A stretch of DNA of 64,000 nt. Origin: Cardinalis cardinalis (lineage: Eukaryota > Chordata > Aves > Passeriformes > Cardinalidae). This document shows positions 1 through 12,571 of this stretch, piece after piece (the stretch's first letter is position 1; the number at the start of each line of letters is the position of its first letter). The translations under genes and the position numbers were made by a program. The stretch covers positions 7,892,116 to 7,956,115 of the forward strand of contig JACDOX010000004.1 of the NCBI GenBank assembly GCA_014549065.1. The letters are read 5' to 3'. Below the pieces are notes generated by a model. That model was not told the origin of the DNA and did not search any database. It worked only from the letters and a program-made list of their open reading frames with translations.

Positions 1-176
1 ATTTGAATAAGTATCTAAAGCTCTGTTTATCCAGTTCCTTAAATATAATTTGATTTAAAAGGAGATAGGTAGTTTTTTAAGAAAGCCTTCAAAATGCATT
101 TTTTTTACAAAGGTCTCAAGAGCATCTCAGAAGAGTGGCAGTAAATCTTGCAGTGGAATACCAATTAATTACTAGT

Positions 177-1225
177 TGTATTGTGTTCTGTGGCCAGGGT
201 AGTGCATGGGGTTGCAGGGTTAGGTTATGTGAGGAGCTGCCAGAAGCTTCCCCCATTGTCCAACAGAACCAAAGCCACCTGGCTCCGAGAGGGAACCCTG
301 TGGCCAGGGCTGAGCCCATCAGCAGTGGTGGGTAGTACCTCTGGGATAAAATTTTTGAGAAAAGGGGGTAAAAATCCCCTTCACAATAACAGCTTCAGCC
401 AGTGAGAAGAGAGTGAGAATATGTGAGAGGAACAGCTCTGCAGACACCAAGGTCAGTGCAAAAGAAGGAGGAGGAGGAGGTGCTCCAGGTGCCAGAGCTG
501 AGATTCCCCTGCAGCCCTGGTGCAGCCCATGGTGAGGCAGCTGTGCCCCTGCAGCCCATGGAGGACCAAGGTGGAAAAGAGATTCACCTGCAGCCCATGG
601 AGGAACTCATGCCAGATCAGAGGGATGCCTGGAGCAGGCTGTGACCCAGTAGGAAGCCCATGCTGGAACAGGGTCCTGGCAGGACCTGTGGCCCCATGGA
701 GAGAGGAGCCGACTCTGGAGCAGGTTTGCTGGCAGGATTTGTGACCCCATAGGGACTCAGACTGCAGCAGGCTGCTCCTGAAGGNCTGCACACCATGGAA
801 AGGACTGTGCTGGAGCAGTTTGTGAGGAACTGCAGCATGTGGGATGGATTCAACATTGGAGAAGTTCATTGTTTCCTGTGGGAGGGACNCCACTCTGGAG
901 CAGGGGAAGAGTGTAAGGAGTCCTCCCCTGAGAAGGAAGGAGTGGCAGAAATGTGTNGTGAACTCCCATTTCCTGTCAGCCTGCACCACCTGTGGGAGTA
1001 AAGTCAAACCTGGATGAGGGGAAGGTGTTGTGAGATTTGTTTTTGTTCCCTCTTCTGATTTGATTGGTAATAAATTACTTTTCCCAAGTCAAGTCTGTTT
1101 TGCCTGTGACGGTAACCGATGAGTGATCCCAANGTGTGCTTGAGTCCTTCGTTGTATTTTGTCTCCCCTGTCCACCTGAGGAGAGGAGTGGGCACCTGAC
1201 ATCCAGCCAGGATCAACTCACAACA
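177..1225 (+). mobile_element. ERVL-like endogenous retroviral LTR (solo)
   Basis: I recognise this as an avian LTR by its ordered landmarks. It opens near TGTATTGTGTTCTGTGGCC and has a TATA-like GGATAAAA near 344. A middle section repeats variants of CTGCAGCCCATGGAGGA. It carries an AATAAA signal at 1069-1074 followed by a T-rich stretch, and a U5 section with TGTTTTGCCTGTGACGGTAA, ending near CACAACA. No gag, pol or env follows, so it is a solo LTR. Its limits are approximate. The flanking bases CTAGT and CTACC share only three of five positions, consistent with an old and eroded 5-bp duplication. The ORFs of up to 184 codons inside it, on both strands, come from its GC-rich repeats. The assignment to an ERVL-type family is from memory. 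Confidence 0.75.
1069..1074 (+). promoter_or_regulatory. Polyadenylation signal AATAAA within the LTR
   Basis: The hexamer sits in the LTR in sense with PRIM2, followed by a T-rich and GT-containing stretch. It was the retroviral 3'-end signal and could in principle truncate a PRIM2 transcript in this intron. There is no evidence that it is used. Confidence 0.5.
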
Positions 1226-1988
1226 CTACCTGAATTCAGGAAAATCCAGAATTTTCAATTGGCATATCCTGTGTGTAAAAGAACTGAAAGAATTAAAACA
1301 AACTATTAGAAATGATAAAATAGTATCACATCAGTTATTTCTGTTTTCAAAATATATTGGGAGAACACATCTGATTCCACCTACTTGTGCTTTGGCCAAA
1401 TATGTGCATGCACATGTATGAAGAGCTGTATGCACCTTAGATCCCGTTTTCAATCACAGGGTTATGACTTTCTATTATAGCATCTCTGTTGATAGGCCCT
1501 AGAAATAAATGAAGTCTTACGATGCTGTGTTTAGCTTCAAGAGTTAGAAAGCACATTGTGAATCAAACAAGGAGTTTGGTTACTACATTTTTCACAAGCA
1601 AGCTGCTACATCCATGTAATTTTGATCCTTTTAAAGTTCTAGATAACGAGCTTCAATCTTGAATAAAAGAGAAAACTAATTTTTCATGTCTCTAACTGAG
1701 GTTGGTGGCCTGTGATTTTTCACAGTAGTGTCATACAGTGTTTAATGTCCTGAAAAAAGGAAGATTAATGCAATTCTTATTGCTATTTTCTTCTTTTGAC
1801 ATTTTTATTTTCTGGCATTCGTGCCATTGTTCCTTTCCTATAGAGTGGAGATAATTAATTACACTGTTTCATTTTACTGGAGCATTGTGAAGATATATGC
1901 ATGATACTTTGTAAAGATTAAGGTTAATGTTGTATTACCTATTGACTCTTATATTGCAGAGAGGGAGTGTTCAATTTGCTGGAAATGG

Positions 1989-2246
1989 TTATGATTTCAA
2001 AATTGTTTGTTCATTTTTGTCTTTAATAGCTGCAACATCTATGGCAATTTTCAATCCTAAGAGTTCTTGGCACACACCTTTAGTCTTCAGCAGGAAGGAA
2101 GTTACCATGAACACATTAGCAGTGAACTGGCTAAGCATGGTCTCCAGGCTGAGCGTAGGCAAATGGACAATTTGCACCAAAAAGAGCTCCTCCTGTGCTC
2201 TGAATAACTGGTTCAGGCATTCCTCAGGCCTCACTGATAAAAACAC
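1989..2246 (-). other. Unrecognised exon-like ORF on the minus strand
   Basis: On the minus strand an 85-codon frame reads MFLSVRPEECLNQLFRAQEE onward to NEQTILKS and TAA. The same strand has a good acceptor (a T-rich tract ending TTTTATCAG, AG at 2235-2234) that would start an exon at 2233. Its codons look vertebrate-like (many CTG, GAG, CAG, TTC), and the hydrophobic/amphipathic pattern fits a helical protein. It could be a terminal exon of an unknown nested gene, a fragment of a processed pseudogene, or chance. An overlapping 123-codon frame on the + strand (1927-2298) is less protein-like. I do not recognise the product. Confidence 0.25.
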
Positions 2247-4114
2247 TGTAGAAAAGCTTTTAAGAAATTATATTTTACCTNTAGAGAGGAATCCCTGAAG
2301 TATGAATGAAGTGTGAAATCATGTAGTCAGTGGGGAAAAAAATCAAGTAACATCTGCAAAGAAAGAAGGTAGAGATGCTCTGTTGGTGGAGTGGGGGAGG
2401 GAATGGTCATGTATTGGCATGTTCCCAACGGGGATAAATGCAGAATGCAAAATAAAACATTTTCTAATTTAGGCACTGCAATTAAAATTACTCTGCAAAT
2501 TGCTAGNTTAAGAGTGCCTAAATGGTAAATTGTTGTTTTTCAGATGAAAGAATTAACTGCCAGATAGGAGTAGACGCATTACTACTGAATGAATGGTTGT
2601 GCCAGTTGGCTTCATAACTTCAGTGTAATTTTAAGACTGGGTTTTTCTTTCTATAAATTGAAATCTTATTCCAAACAGATATTGATTCTCATAGATTCTT
2701 TCACTATTCTTGATTAAAAATGTAACTCCCAACCTTGTCCAAAAAAAGAACCACCAAAAAATGGTGGGGGGTTGTAACTCCATTGTGATTTAAAAATACA
2801 CAAAGATAGTAAAATGACAAGACAAATTAAATAATTAGAATGCAGATGTAAAAATGCTTTCATAGTTGAAAATAAAGTCCTCTAACAGATATCATTGTAG
2901 TGGAGTTTGTTACTGTTTTCAATATTTTTGTATGATTAACCTGTGAATGTGAAAAGGAGGAGTTGAAAGATAATGCAGTATTTCAAACAAAGGGAAGAAG
3001 GAATGCAGAATCAGTTTCTTTAAGATGTTATTTAGTTACTTCTTTAGTTAATAGCCTGGATCTGAGATTTTTATACAGATNGAAGGCTTTAAGGCAGCTC
3101 CTCACTTTTTGCTTCCCGTTGCTACATATACTTGTGATACATGTTCTTTTTTCTTAGCAGTTATTGGTGTATGGTGGTACGAAATGCCCTCCTCTAGTAC
3201 TCTGATTTTTTCCTCTTTGTGCAGAAGTAACAGTTGCTGGTTATACACTCCTGTGTTGAAAAGTAATTCCTTCGATGCTGCAGTTTGATATTGCACTAGT
3301 TTTAATTATTGTTGCATAAGCTACTGAAGCACATCTTAAAATTGTGCAAGAGCGTGGGGGTTTATTTATTCAATAAATCTCCAAAACTGAAGTATTACTA
3401 TATTTACAAAATTGTCCTTATGATAGAGCTGCTTTCTTGTCTTTGTGACTCTTATGGCTCTTTAGGCTCTGTGTTGTAGGACTGTTTAGAGATGTGGTGG
3501 CACTCAGNCTGGCAAAACCTCTTACTCATCCTGACTCAGTCTTCCAGATTAACTTAGTGTAGTTTCTATTGCAGTAAGTTATTATGTTGTTTTCTATTGC
3601 AGTTGATTGCAAATGGCAAGGAGCAGGTTGTTTTCTAGTTGTCTGAGGTAAGCCTCTTCATCCCTTCTTGCCAGTGAAGGTCCTCATGACAGATGTTTTG
3701 CTGGAAGAAGGAAGAGGAAAGTTCACTCAAATTCAACCTTGCTCAGGGTCTGTTATTGGTAAAGAAGCAAACCCTTCACAATGAAGCTTTTGAACTTGAA
3801 TTGATCATTGATATATTCTACATGTTTCTTCCATACATGGTGATCATGTATGAAGCTGAGGACAGATAATGTGACAGCCATACACTGCATCAGTGTGTAA
3901 GGAAATATGTCTCCTACTTTGCTAAAAAACAGTGAAACTTTGGGATGACGATACATCCCAAATGATAATTTCACTAACTTTATTTTCCTGGTTCTTTGAT
4001 TTCTTTTCCAAATGATCTTAGAAGGTTCTTGAGTCTGAATTCAAGAGTGAGCTTTTACCTTGATTGCAAAGAGCTGGTGATGAATGTTTCTACCAAGGCC
4101 AACCAGAAATTCCT

Positions 4115-4177
4115 TGAGGGGGAGCATGGACTAGGGACCTCCTGAGGTCCAGCCTGAATTACCCTGTGATTCTGTAG
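4115..4177 (+). mobile_element. CR1 LINE 3' end fragment
   Basis: This is a short relic of the CR1 3' end. It reads GGACTAGGGACCTCCTGAGG, then the CCTGAATTA segment, and ends with the typical ATTCTGTG-type octamer tail (CTGTGATTCTGTAG). No upstream CR1 body is seen. Confidence 0.75.
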
Positions 4178-6480
4178 AAGGGCTGAAGCCAGGTAGAAAC
4201 CCGTGTTTGTGAGAGTCAGCCGCTAGAGGGAGACAAGATAGTATGGAAAAAACAAATACAATGTATAGAGGTAAATTAAAAGTGTTTATGCTCTAATGTA
4301 TTGTAAGTCTATACAATTNTTTAAAAAGCCCTTTGTATTTAAATGAAAGTAGAAGTAGGCACTTGGCAATCTTCAGGTCAGTGCTTTTTAGCATATACAG
4401 CTATCCCCAGTGCAATTTACAATGCTTGGATGAAATGGTGGTTCTTTAAAACAACCCGCACCTGTACAAATCCTCAGGAATGTTTTCTCTATCAGTCAGT
4501 TGGTTATGTTTGGGTTTGATATTTTACTCTCTCNTTTCTTAGAGATTTCTGGGTTGTTCTGCTCTTAGATTTTTTTTTCTTGCTTGCCCCCTTTATGTTG
4601 GGTATTGCTGGCTACTATTTTTGGAAAGTTTTGATTCATAAATCAGAAAAGGATCTTTCTTATCTCATATTTTTGATTATAGTTCTCTAATTGAATGTTA
4701 TCTGCTATTTTTATTCTTTAATTATTTAAACTGTACAAATCTGCAGGCTAGAATGACATTTTGGGCATGAAGNCACAATATTTAACATTTAAGAGATAAA
4801 GTTAAAACTGAAATGCCTCTATATGGATTAAAATCTCATTTTTAAAAAATTGTACATCAGTAGTACTGTAATGTAAATTGGTGGCCAGGCTTGAATTCTC
4901 CTGAGATGTATAAAGACTGAAATNGAACTTGAAGAAGGGTTTGTTTTCTCTTCTAGACACATAAAACAAAATTGTAATAAAAGTGCAGCATGTATTGGCA
5001 GTAAGATCTTATTTCCTGAATTCCCCAGTGAAGGACTATGTCATGATAACAAAGTATTAGTATAGTAAAGAATGTTGTTGTTGCTTTCATTGGTTATCAG
5101 GGGCCTAGATATTCACATTATTGACTAAATTGTGGTTTTGTGTTAAACTTACCATAAAATCACAAAGTTTTTTTCCTTCCTCCAATGACTGTAAAAATTA
5201 GCTTCAGTAGAACCACTTCTGTATTTGTCTTTGTAAATTTGGAATGTACGATTTCATACTCTAGTTGTAGTGAAATAGAACAAGTGAATTTTAAAGATTT
5301 TGAGTGAATAATTTTTGTTATGTTTTGGCAAAATTGCATTCCATTNATAACATTATTATATGTTGAATGGCAATGCTTGTGTAGTATAACTGTATGTTTC
5401 AAAATGTGTTTTGTGTTCTACAAAGTTAGCTCTTGAAATTTCTTTAATAAAAGGCTTTAAGTGATTTGTCAGAAGAAACATGAAAATGCATTTTTCATTT
5501 GCATGACTCATTTTTATTCCCAAACATACTGTTTAATTTACATTAAATCTTTTATTTCAATGCAAGTTCAAAGAAAAATACAGTAATGTGCAGTTGTTAG
5601 GGGTCTCAAGACAATAAGTAGATGGTCCAAATCCTACACACTAGGCATGGAGCCTTGAACTAAAATTAATATTTAGTTTGAATTTTAACCCCAAAGGCTA
5701 AAGAAAAGAGCTAGGTAAAGAAAGCCAAATCTATGAAATCAGAATGTTTATGCATAACTGCGAAGTGACTCGAGCAAGATATTGAGTTGTATTTTGAGAT
5801 GCTTGTTAGAAATTGAACAGCCTCTGAGACAGTGATACACTGAATATCAAGTTAAAAAATGATTCATGTTGGTTTCCAGAAATCAGCTTAATATCAGTGA
5901 GTGAAACATCAGGAGATCTACTCCTTTCATAAAATTCCTGAGTGGGTTTTTTTGCATACAAATTGCAGCCCGGAGGAGAAGAGGTGTGTTGTTCAAATGG
6001 GATAGAACTGTTTTTGTAGGTGATATTCACATGAAGGCAGATGGCTGCTGAGTTTGATGAGCTGCCTTGATCCTGGCTGAAGAGAATAGGCTGGAGTCCC
6101 TTTTGTATTTTAATAAGCAATATGCAGAAGAGGTGTTTTGAGTGAATTTGTTTTATAGTAAAAATTCATTCAACCAGGCATGAGAATTAAAAGCATGACT
6201 TCAAGCTATAAATACATGGATTACTGGTGTTACATTTAAGTCAAACTGAATTCGTAGAATTCTTGTTGGTTGTATTTGGAAAAAGATTTTGTTTTATTTT
6301 CCTTTGGCTATGGTAATTTGCTAATTAGCAGTGAAGAGTAAGACTAAAATAACTGAAAATCCTGAGGACTTATGTTGTGGGCAGCTGTTGCTCTTCACCA
6401 TTTGGCTCCACATGAATAGTTGGAGCTGAGCCTGACAAGTAGGAATTNCGTGAAAAACCTCTGTCATCTGGCCACTGAGT

Positions 6481-6515
6481 TTAGAATCATAGAATCATAA
6501 TATCCTTCTTTAGCT
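6481..6515 (-). mobile_element. CR1 3' tail, minus strand (tiny fragment)
   Basis: AGAATCATAGAATCATAA is the reverse complement of the CR1 terminal octamer repeat (ATTCTATG)n. Only the extreme 3' tail can be recognised. The adjoining bases have decayed. Confidence 0.6.
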
Positions 6516-6924
6516 GAATGAAAATAAGCTTCAATTGCCATTAAAATTGGGTTGGTTTTGGCTTTATAGCTGTCACAGTATGTGTGTTAAGTCTGTGCAA
6601 GGTTCTTGCTATCATGTATTATTATCTAAAGTGTTTTATAGGTGGGAGTTTGTCCTGTGTTTCCTTCATGTCCTGTGTGTCCTGGGCACATTTGCTTATG
6701 CTTGCTAACATTCTGTTCCCCTTTCTTGTGCAGTGCTTCAGAATTTTGAAAGCTCATTGGAGTCCTGTTGGTGGATTACTGCCACACTGCTCTGCGTGGT
6801 TTGATTTTGTCNATTTGTTGTGTGTGCCTATTGACTACAGCAGTAGGAAGGAGATCTGTAATGGATTCTGGAAGTGAGAGGACTGAGCAAGCAGGCTCAC
6901 AAGGGTTGCATTTGATTGTATTCC

Positions 6925-7023
6925 AAGAAGGAGAGTGCCTAGGGACATGGCTTAGTGTTGGATTGGCAGTGTTAAGTTTATGGTTGGACTCAATATTGAA
7001 GGTCTTTTCTAACATAAATTATG
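6925..7023 (+). mobile_element. CR1 LINE 3' end fragment, diverged
   Basis: The order of GGGACATGGCTTAGTGTTGG, a GGCAGTGTTAAG segment, ATGGTTGGACTC and AAGGTCTTTTCTAACATAAA follows the 3' UTR of CR1 families common in birds. Each segment carries substitutions. Open frames here are by-products of the repeat. Confidence 0.7.
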
Positions 7024-10000
7024 TTTTTGTGAATATACTTCAATAACTTCTTGGAGAGTCCTGTTAAATTGTGCCAGACTATAAGNAGGAACTGGGACAA
7101 GATTCCTTCCTTGCAGTATCAGAAGTAGAGATGATTAGCAATGCCTGTAAAGATATAACTGTGCCTAGAGGGAAGTCCCTGATAGGGTTGTCAGTGTTAC
7201 TTGNGTTTAGTCTTGTGTACACAGTGATTCTGGAAAGACTGCAGAAAATTAGCTCATCTAATCAGAGCTAGAGATAGCTGGTTTTTTCCTGTTTAATTAA
7301 GCATCGTGAGATCAAATCAAAATTGTTTAAAGTTGTTTGCATCAGATAATGATTTTTATTAGGACTTAGTATAAATAATGGTATGGAATTGCTGTCATTA
7401 AAATAACATGCCGTGTTGCATTTGTGGATGTTGCTGCCTGATGTGATTAATAGTACAAGTTTTACAAAGCAGTTGATAACCATTTCTGCTTTCCTGATTG
7501 ATAAAAAAATCTGACTTTGCTGCAAAGAGATTTACCAGTAACATCTACATTGTTCACAGTTCTCACACAAATATGTTTGTAGGTATTGCTGCTCTAACCT
7601 CTTTACTAAACAAAAAAATACAGACTTGTTATGTGGCTTTCTCTTATAGTTTGTTTTACTTTTGGTTCCAAATTAGACAAGTAAACAGAGCACACCATAA
7701 TTTCAGTTGACACATAAGAAGTCAGATGATGAAAAATTAGATGTGAATATAGGAGTACATGTTCCACTTATTTCAGCAAAGTATGATGGAAGTAATTTTT
7801 TTTCACCATTCTTGCCCATATGCAGAAATGTAATATATATGTACATAGGATATATGTAATCAACACTGTAAAGGTACTGTTAACTTACAACTTTATGTAA
7901 ACATAAATACATAAATACACGTGCACACTCCTTCCAAGGGTAGATGCTGCACCAGTTCCTTTTGGCAGGGCAATAATTTGTACCTTCACCTAATACTGTT
8001 TTCTTTCAGTTTGTGTATAGTTTGTGTTTTGAATGACACACTGGAAGTTCTGAGCACTAGAAGGAATAAAAACAAAGCAAACCCTTTTTTACCTTTTGCT
8101 TGTAAGAATTTANTTTAAACAGTATTGCCTGACCTTTTAAACCCAGGGTGCTTACAGGTTTNTCAGTGAAGTTAAGGATGCTAAGGAAGAAATGTCTTTA
8201 GGACATAATTATGTTTTAATTATGCCCTGTAGCTAATGTAGCTGCAGATTAAACTCAATCATATTTCTGTGTATTTTCCTCTGAAACTTTCCTTTCTCAA
8301 GCCAAAACCCAGCATATCAGTGTCTCACAGCTATCTAAGTTTAGGAAAGTTGACAANAATCTGTTTCATCTGTTTCAATTTTGTAACTGTTTTTCATAAG
8401 AGAGTATTTTTGTTACAGAAACTTCTGATTAAAAAAACACTAGACTTTGCATAATAGATTCAAAGTCTTAAAGAAGTATTTCTTAAATGAAATGGATCTG
8501 GTATNGACCCATTATATTTCACCATATTTTTGTTTCATTGGTGTTATTCCAATGAATCCCAACTGAAGAGGAGGTACTAGAAAACACTGAGGAGTATTAG
8601 ACTNTAATATACATGAAGGCTATAGTGTGCACATAAAACACAGTAGTAAATGATACTAAAAATGTGTGCTCTTTCACTCCAAGCTCAATCCCCTTTTCAG
8701 GTTTCCCAGTTGTTCTAGTTGCAACTGGAATTCTGCAGTCTTTGTTGTAATGCTGAAGTTATGCTGACATTTGGCTATGATTATGCACTTTAAAGTGCTT
8801 TAATTTGTTCAGTATTATTTAAACCTGTTTAAAACGTGTGATTTTCAGGTTTCATCTTCCCAATTATGTTAAAAGAGAAGATTTTGGGCAGTCTTTCAGC
8901 CTGTGGCATGTCTTAGGGGTAGAGAAGAACTCTAGCTATAATCTCTCTTCCAGGGCATTAACAGTGCTGGCATAGTTTTAGTGATGTTTAACTGTGCTAG
9001 CTACCATAAAAAGAAAGAGAATCACTTTTTGTTGTTACATATTAGACATAGAAATCTGCATTTAGTAATCTTATGTATGAGCTGGTTGGTGATAAGGTTC
9101 TTGCAGTGAAGAGAGTGAAAGCTATAATTATCTTTTCTATACTAAAGCTAATTTAGATCAGAATCTGCTCTCTTATGACTTGTTTTATTCTCAGCAACAC
9201 ACATTGCTATAGATATTGCTTGATGTAGTGTCTTGTTAGAACTGCATGTATAAAAATGAATGGTGAAACCAGACCTTTAATTTTCTAAGATTCCTTTTGT
9301 AGTTTTGAATCACTTGTCAGTCCTTGCACTTCATCTTCAGTGTAGATGGACTGTACTTGTCAGAAGAGGTTTCTGTTTTATTGGCCCTTGCAGCAGCAGC
9401 AAGAAAGTCATTCCATGACATTTTAAGAAATGTAATAGATGAGTTTGCCTATGTGGCTGATAAATTTCTAAGTTTAGGGATAGTGAAGTGTCTGAGTGTC
9501 ACTAAATCCAGAGCTTTTAGNAGACTCTTTTGAATACCTTCTTAACCATACAGCTCTAACCATCTGCTGAAAAATGCCTGCTGCACATTGCTGCACACAC
9601 CACTGGTAATAATGTATTTAAGCTCTTTGGCTATTTACCCCAAGTTCTGAGACAGGGACTGGTGGTTCTTGAGATGCAAATCTTTTCATCCACATCTACC
9701 TACCAGGACAAGCTGAATGACACAGCATGTGTGTCTTCCAGTTTTGTTCCTGTGCTTTTTGAACAGAAAACTTTTGATAGAAATTTTTTAAATCTTGATA
9801 CTCTTAGTTCAAACAATGCTTTAAAATAATTTTATGGAAAATTCAGCTATCCTGGAATTGTATAAGCTATTTACAAAAACAAAACCCAGGATTCTGAATA
9901 CTTTTTTGATAATGTCAATGTAATTGTAATATCATATAGCTGTCATATTCAGTCTATACTCAGCCAATAAATCATGGCTGTGTTTCATATTCAGTCATCN

Positions 10001-12177
10001 AGAAAAGCAGCATATTGTACCAAATGTGCACTCTGCTGATATATCACAAAGGCACAATGTAAATAAAAATGTACTTTTGCTTTCAGAATTGATTTAACAT
10101 TCTGCCTCATGTCTTTGAAATCTACGGGATCTCATGAATAAAGACAGAACAGCTCTTCATACATTATTTCTTCTGTGTGCAATTGATGTTTTGGAAATTT
10201 AANATATTAAGATTTAGGAAAGGGAAATGATGATAGGGCTCAAGTATTTCAATGTTAGAGGTGTTACTACTTCTTGAAAGAAGGTTGGATTCTAATTTTG
10301 TATGAAGTGTACAATGCTATTTAGTTGTGAAACTGAATTCCATAGGCTAGGCTTTTACATCTCCTTGCATTCCNTCTTAAGTCCACTTACAGAGAAGAAA
10401 AACAAAGTGTCCTTAAATATGGGGNTTTTTGTGGANTTTTTGGGGTTTTGGCTTTTTTTGTTTGTTCATTTGTTTTCTGTTTCCCTGTTTTTCTTTTGGT
10501 CACCTGCTATACATGTAGGAGTGGAAACGTGGTCTTTATGGCAAGTTTTGCTTTTTAAATTCCAATTTATTTTGGGTTTTTTCATGTGCTTAATGGATTT
10601 GAATTTGGATCATGAGAACTGGGGCAATACTAGTGAATTCTAACAAACTTTTTTTTAAAAATCAATTACAATAGTTGGNCTTCTTGTACTTTGTTACCAC
10701 AGTTATTTCCCTGTTTTTAGAAGTTTACAGCAGGCACTGAAAATGAGATGTGTGTAACTTCTTCTGAAACAGTTCAGAGCAGTCTGGTAGTGGAGCTTCT
10801 TTTTTCTTCTGTTCCCATTTTCTCTGCAGTCAAGTAACCTTTTAGTCAAAAAAAACCCTAAAAGGATAGGAAAATAGTCTTGTGTATTTTTGAAACAAGC
10901 TTTCTTTTGTTGAGAGCAGAAAGGCTCTTGTTGTAATTGCAGTCTAGAGTTGAAATATGTCTTGATTATAGTGCACTTTGCCTAAGATAAATATAAAATG
11001 CTCTTTGTATGTAAGCAGTTCTCTTTATTATGACAGCAAGGGCTGATACCTGGTTTTCTGCACTTCTGTTTGATCNTTATCTTAAAATGTGATTTTGTCT
11101 TTTATTGTCCTGTTAATGAATAAAAAAATCTGGTTTTACAGCAGAGTTTTTAGAGAGAGAATGCCAGTGATCTTGAGCCAAACTATGCTGTTAGGAGAGC
11201 ACCAATATCTGGTTTACTCTATGTTCAAGAGGGTTAATAAACATCAGCTATCCATGTTCTGGTTTGTGTTTCATTGCCTTCCTTTTGTCATTCTTTTATG
11301 ATTGCCTCAGAAAAGCTAAGTGTATATTTTTCTAGAGTAGACATAAGGAACATACTTATCAGCCTGAGGAAATTTATTCATTACTCAGTCTCTTTGTAAT
11401 TTTATTTTAAGAATTATTTGATTTTTTTTTCCCAATGATCAATCATTTAGAAAATAAATCAATTTTTTAAAATTTGCACTTATACTGAGGATTTGCTGAC
11501 ATCTTGAAACATGTGATTGGGACTTTAAATCCTTTTGTTCTGTCACTGATGCAAAAGGTTTAACCATGTCTCAGTAGAAACCAGGGGTTTTTGTGACAGT
11601 TGTATCAAGTTTTGATAACTGTGTCACTTCGGTTGAAGGGATGTTTTTCATTTTTCAGTCACTGAATGTCTTTGAGTGATGCTGCCATATTTGAAAGTCT
11701 GAGGCTTAGGGTACCTTTCAAATAAAATTATAGAACATGATATGAGAGCATTCTTGTTTAGGGAATTGATAGGGCCTGCACTAGCAGCAGGAAATTAGTT
11801 TTGGACTTTGGGTCCCTGGCCAGTCTTCATCCCTCTTCTCTGTACATCTGTAATACACGGTGCTGTGGTATACATCTCAGTATGGATTTCTCTCAGTTTT
11901 GATACATACTAAATTTCTTTTCTCCTAAGTATACATTCTCTTTACACTTGGATTATAAACTGCCATTATGACCAATAGAAATCTAGCCTGTACAGTCAAT
12001 AGTGTCTAGAGAATGATTTATTTAATGAGCCTCCAGAGCAAATGGAATTGCTCCCCAGACTCCTCTGATTGCATTGACCACCATTGATGATAATGAGAGA
12101 TGTCTGGATTTAGATGTTCAGAGTGGAATCTTATTTCTGCAGATGCAGTCAGTTACTACTCTACTTCTGTTGAACTT

Positions 12178-12571
12178 TCTTAGTTAATAAAAATAGAGAG
12201 GGGAACCCCTCCCTCTATCCCCACCCCCCCCCAACAAGCCAGAAGTGATCCATAGTAAATGTGCTCACCATGTGCTGATCAATGCCCCCCCAGTCCCTAA
12301 GCAGTGACCAGCGGTGCCCGCAGACCTTAGAGCAGTTTAGGTACTGAGCATGATTTCTGTGGTCTGGAATATCCCTTAGCTAACTTTACTTCTGGTGACC
12401 TCCTCACTGGCAGAGCATGGGAAACTGGGAAGTCTTGACTCAGAGTAAGCACTAACTATAAACAACCAAAACATCAATGTGTTAACAGCATCATTCTCAT
12501 ACTAAATCCAAAACATAGCACTGTACCAGCTAGTGGAAAGAAAATTAACTTTATCCCAACTGAAACCATCA
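12178..12571 (-). mobile_element. Avian ERV LTR fragment, minus strand
   Basis: Read on the minus strand, this begins near 12571 as TGATGGTTTCAGTTGGGATA. It continues through the landmarks of a common avian LTR: a GTTAATTTTC segment, GTGCTATGTTTTGGATTTAG, TGATGTTTTGGTTG, CATGCTCTGCCAGTGAGG, AGGGATATTCCAGACC, and a G-rich stretch leading to GGTGAGCACATTTACTATGG. The same landmarks occur in the same order in the plus-strand copy at 32732. The U5 part is missing or too eroded to follow, so the inner limit is approximate. The C-run at 12226-12234 is part of it. Confidence 0.7.

Noticed and set aside
453..1007. 184-codon open frame on the minus strand and several plus-strand frames
   Set aside because: They lie wholly inside the ERVL-like LTR. 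Its GC-rich repeated CTGCAGCCCATGG units lack stop codons by composition.
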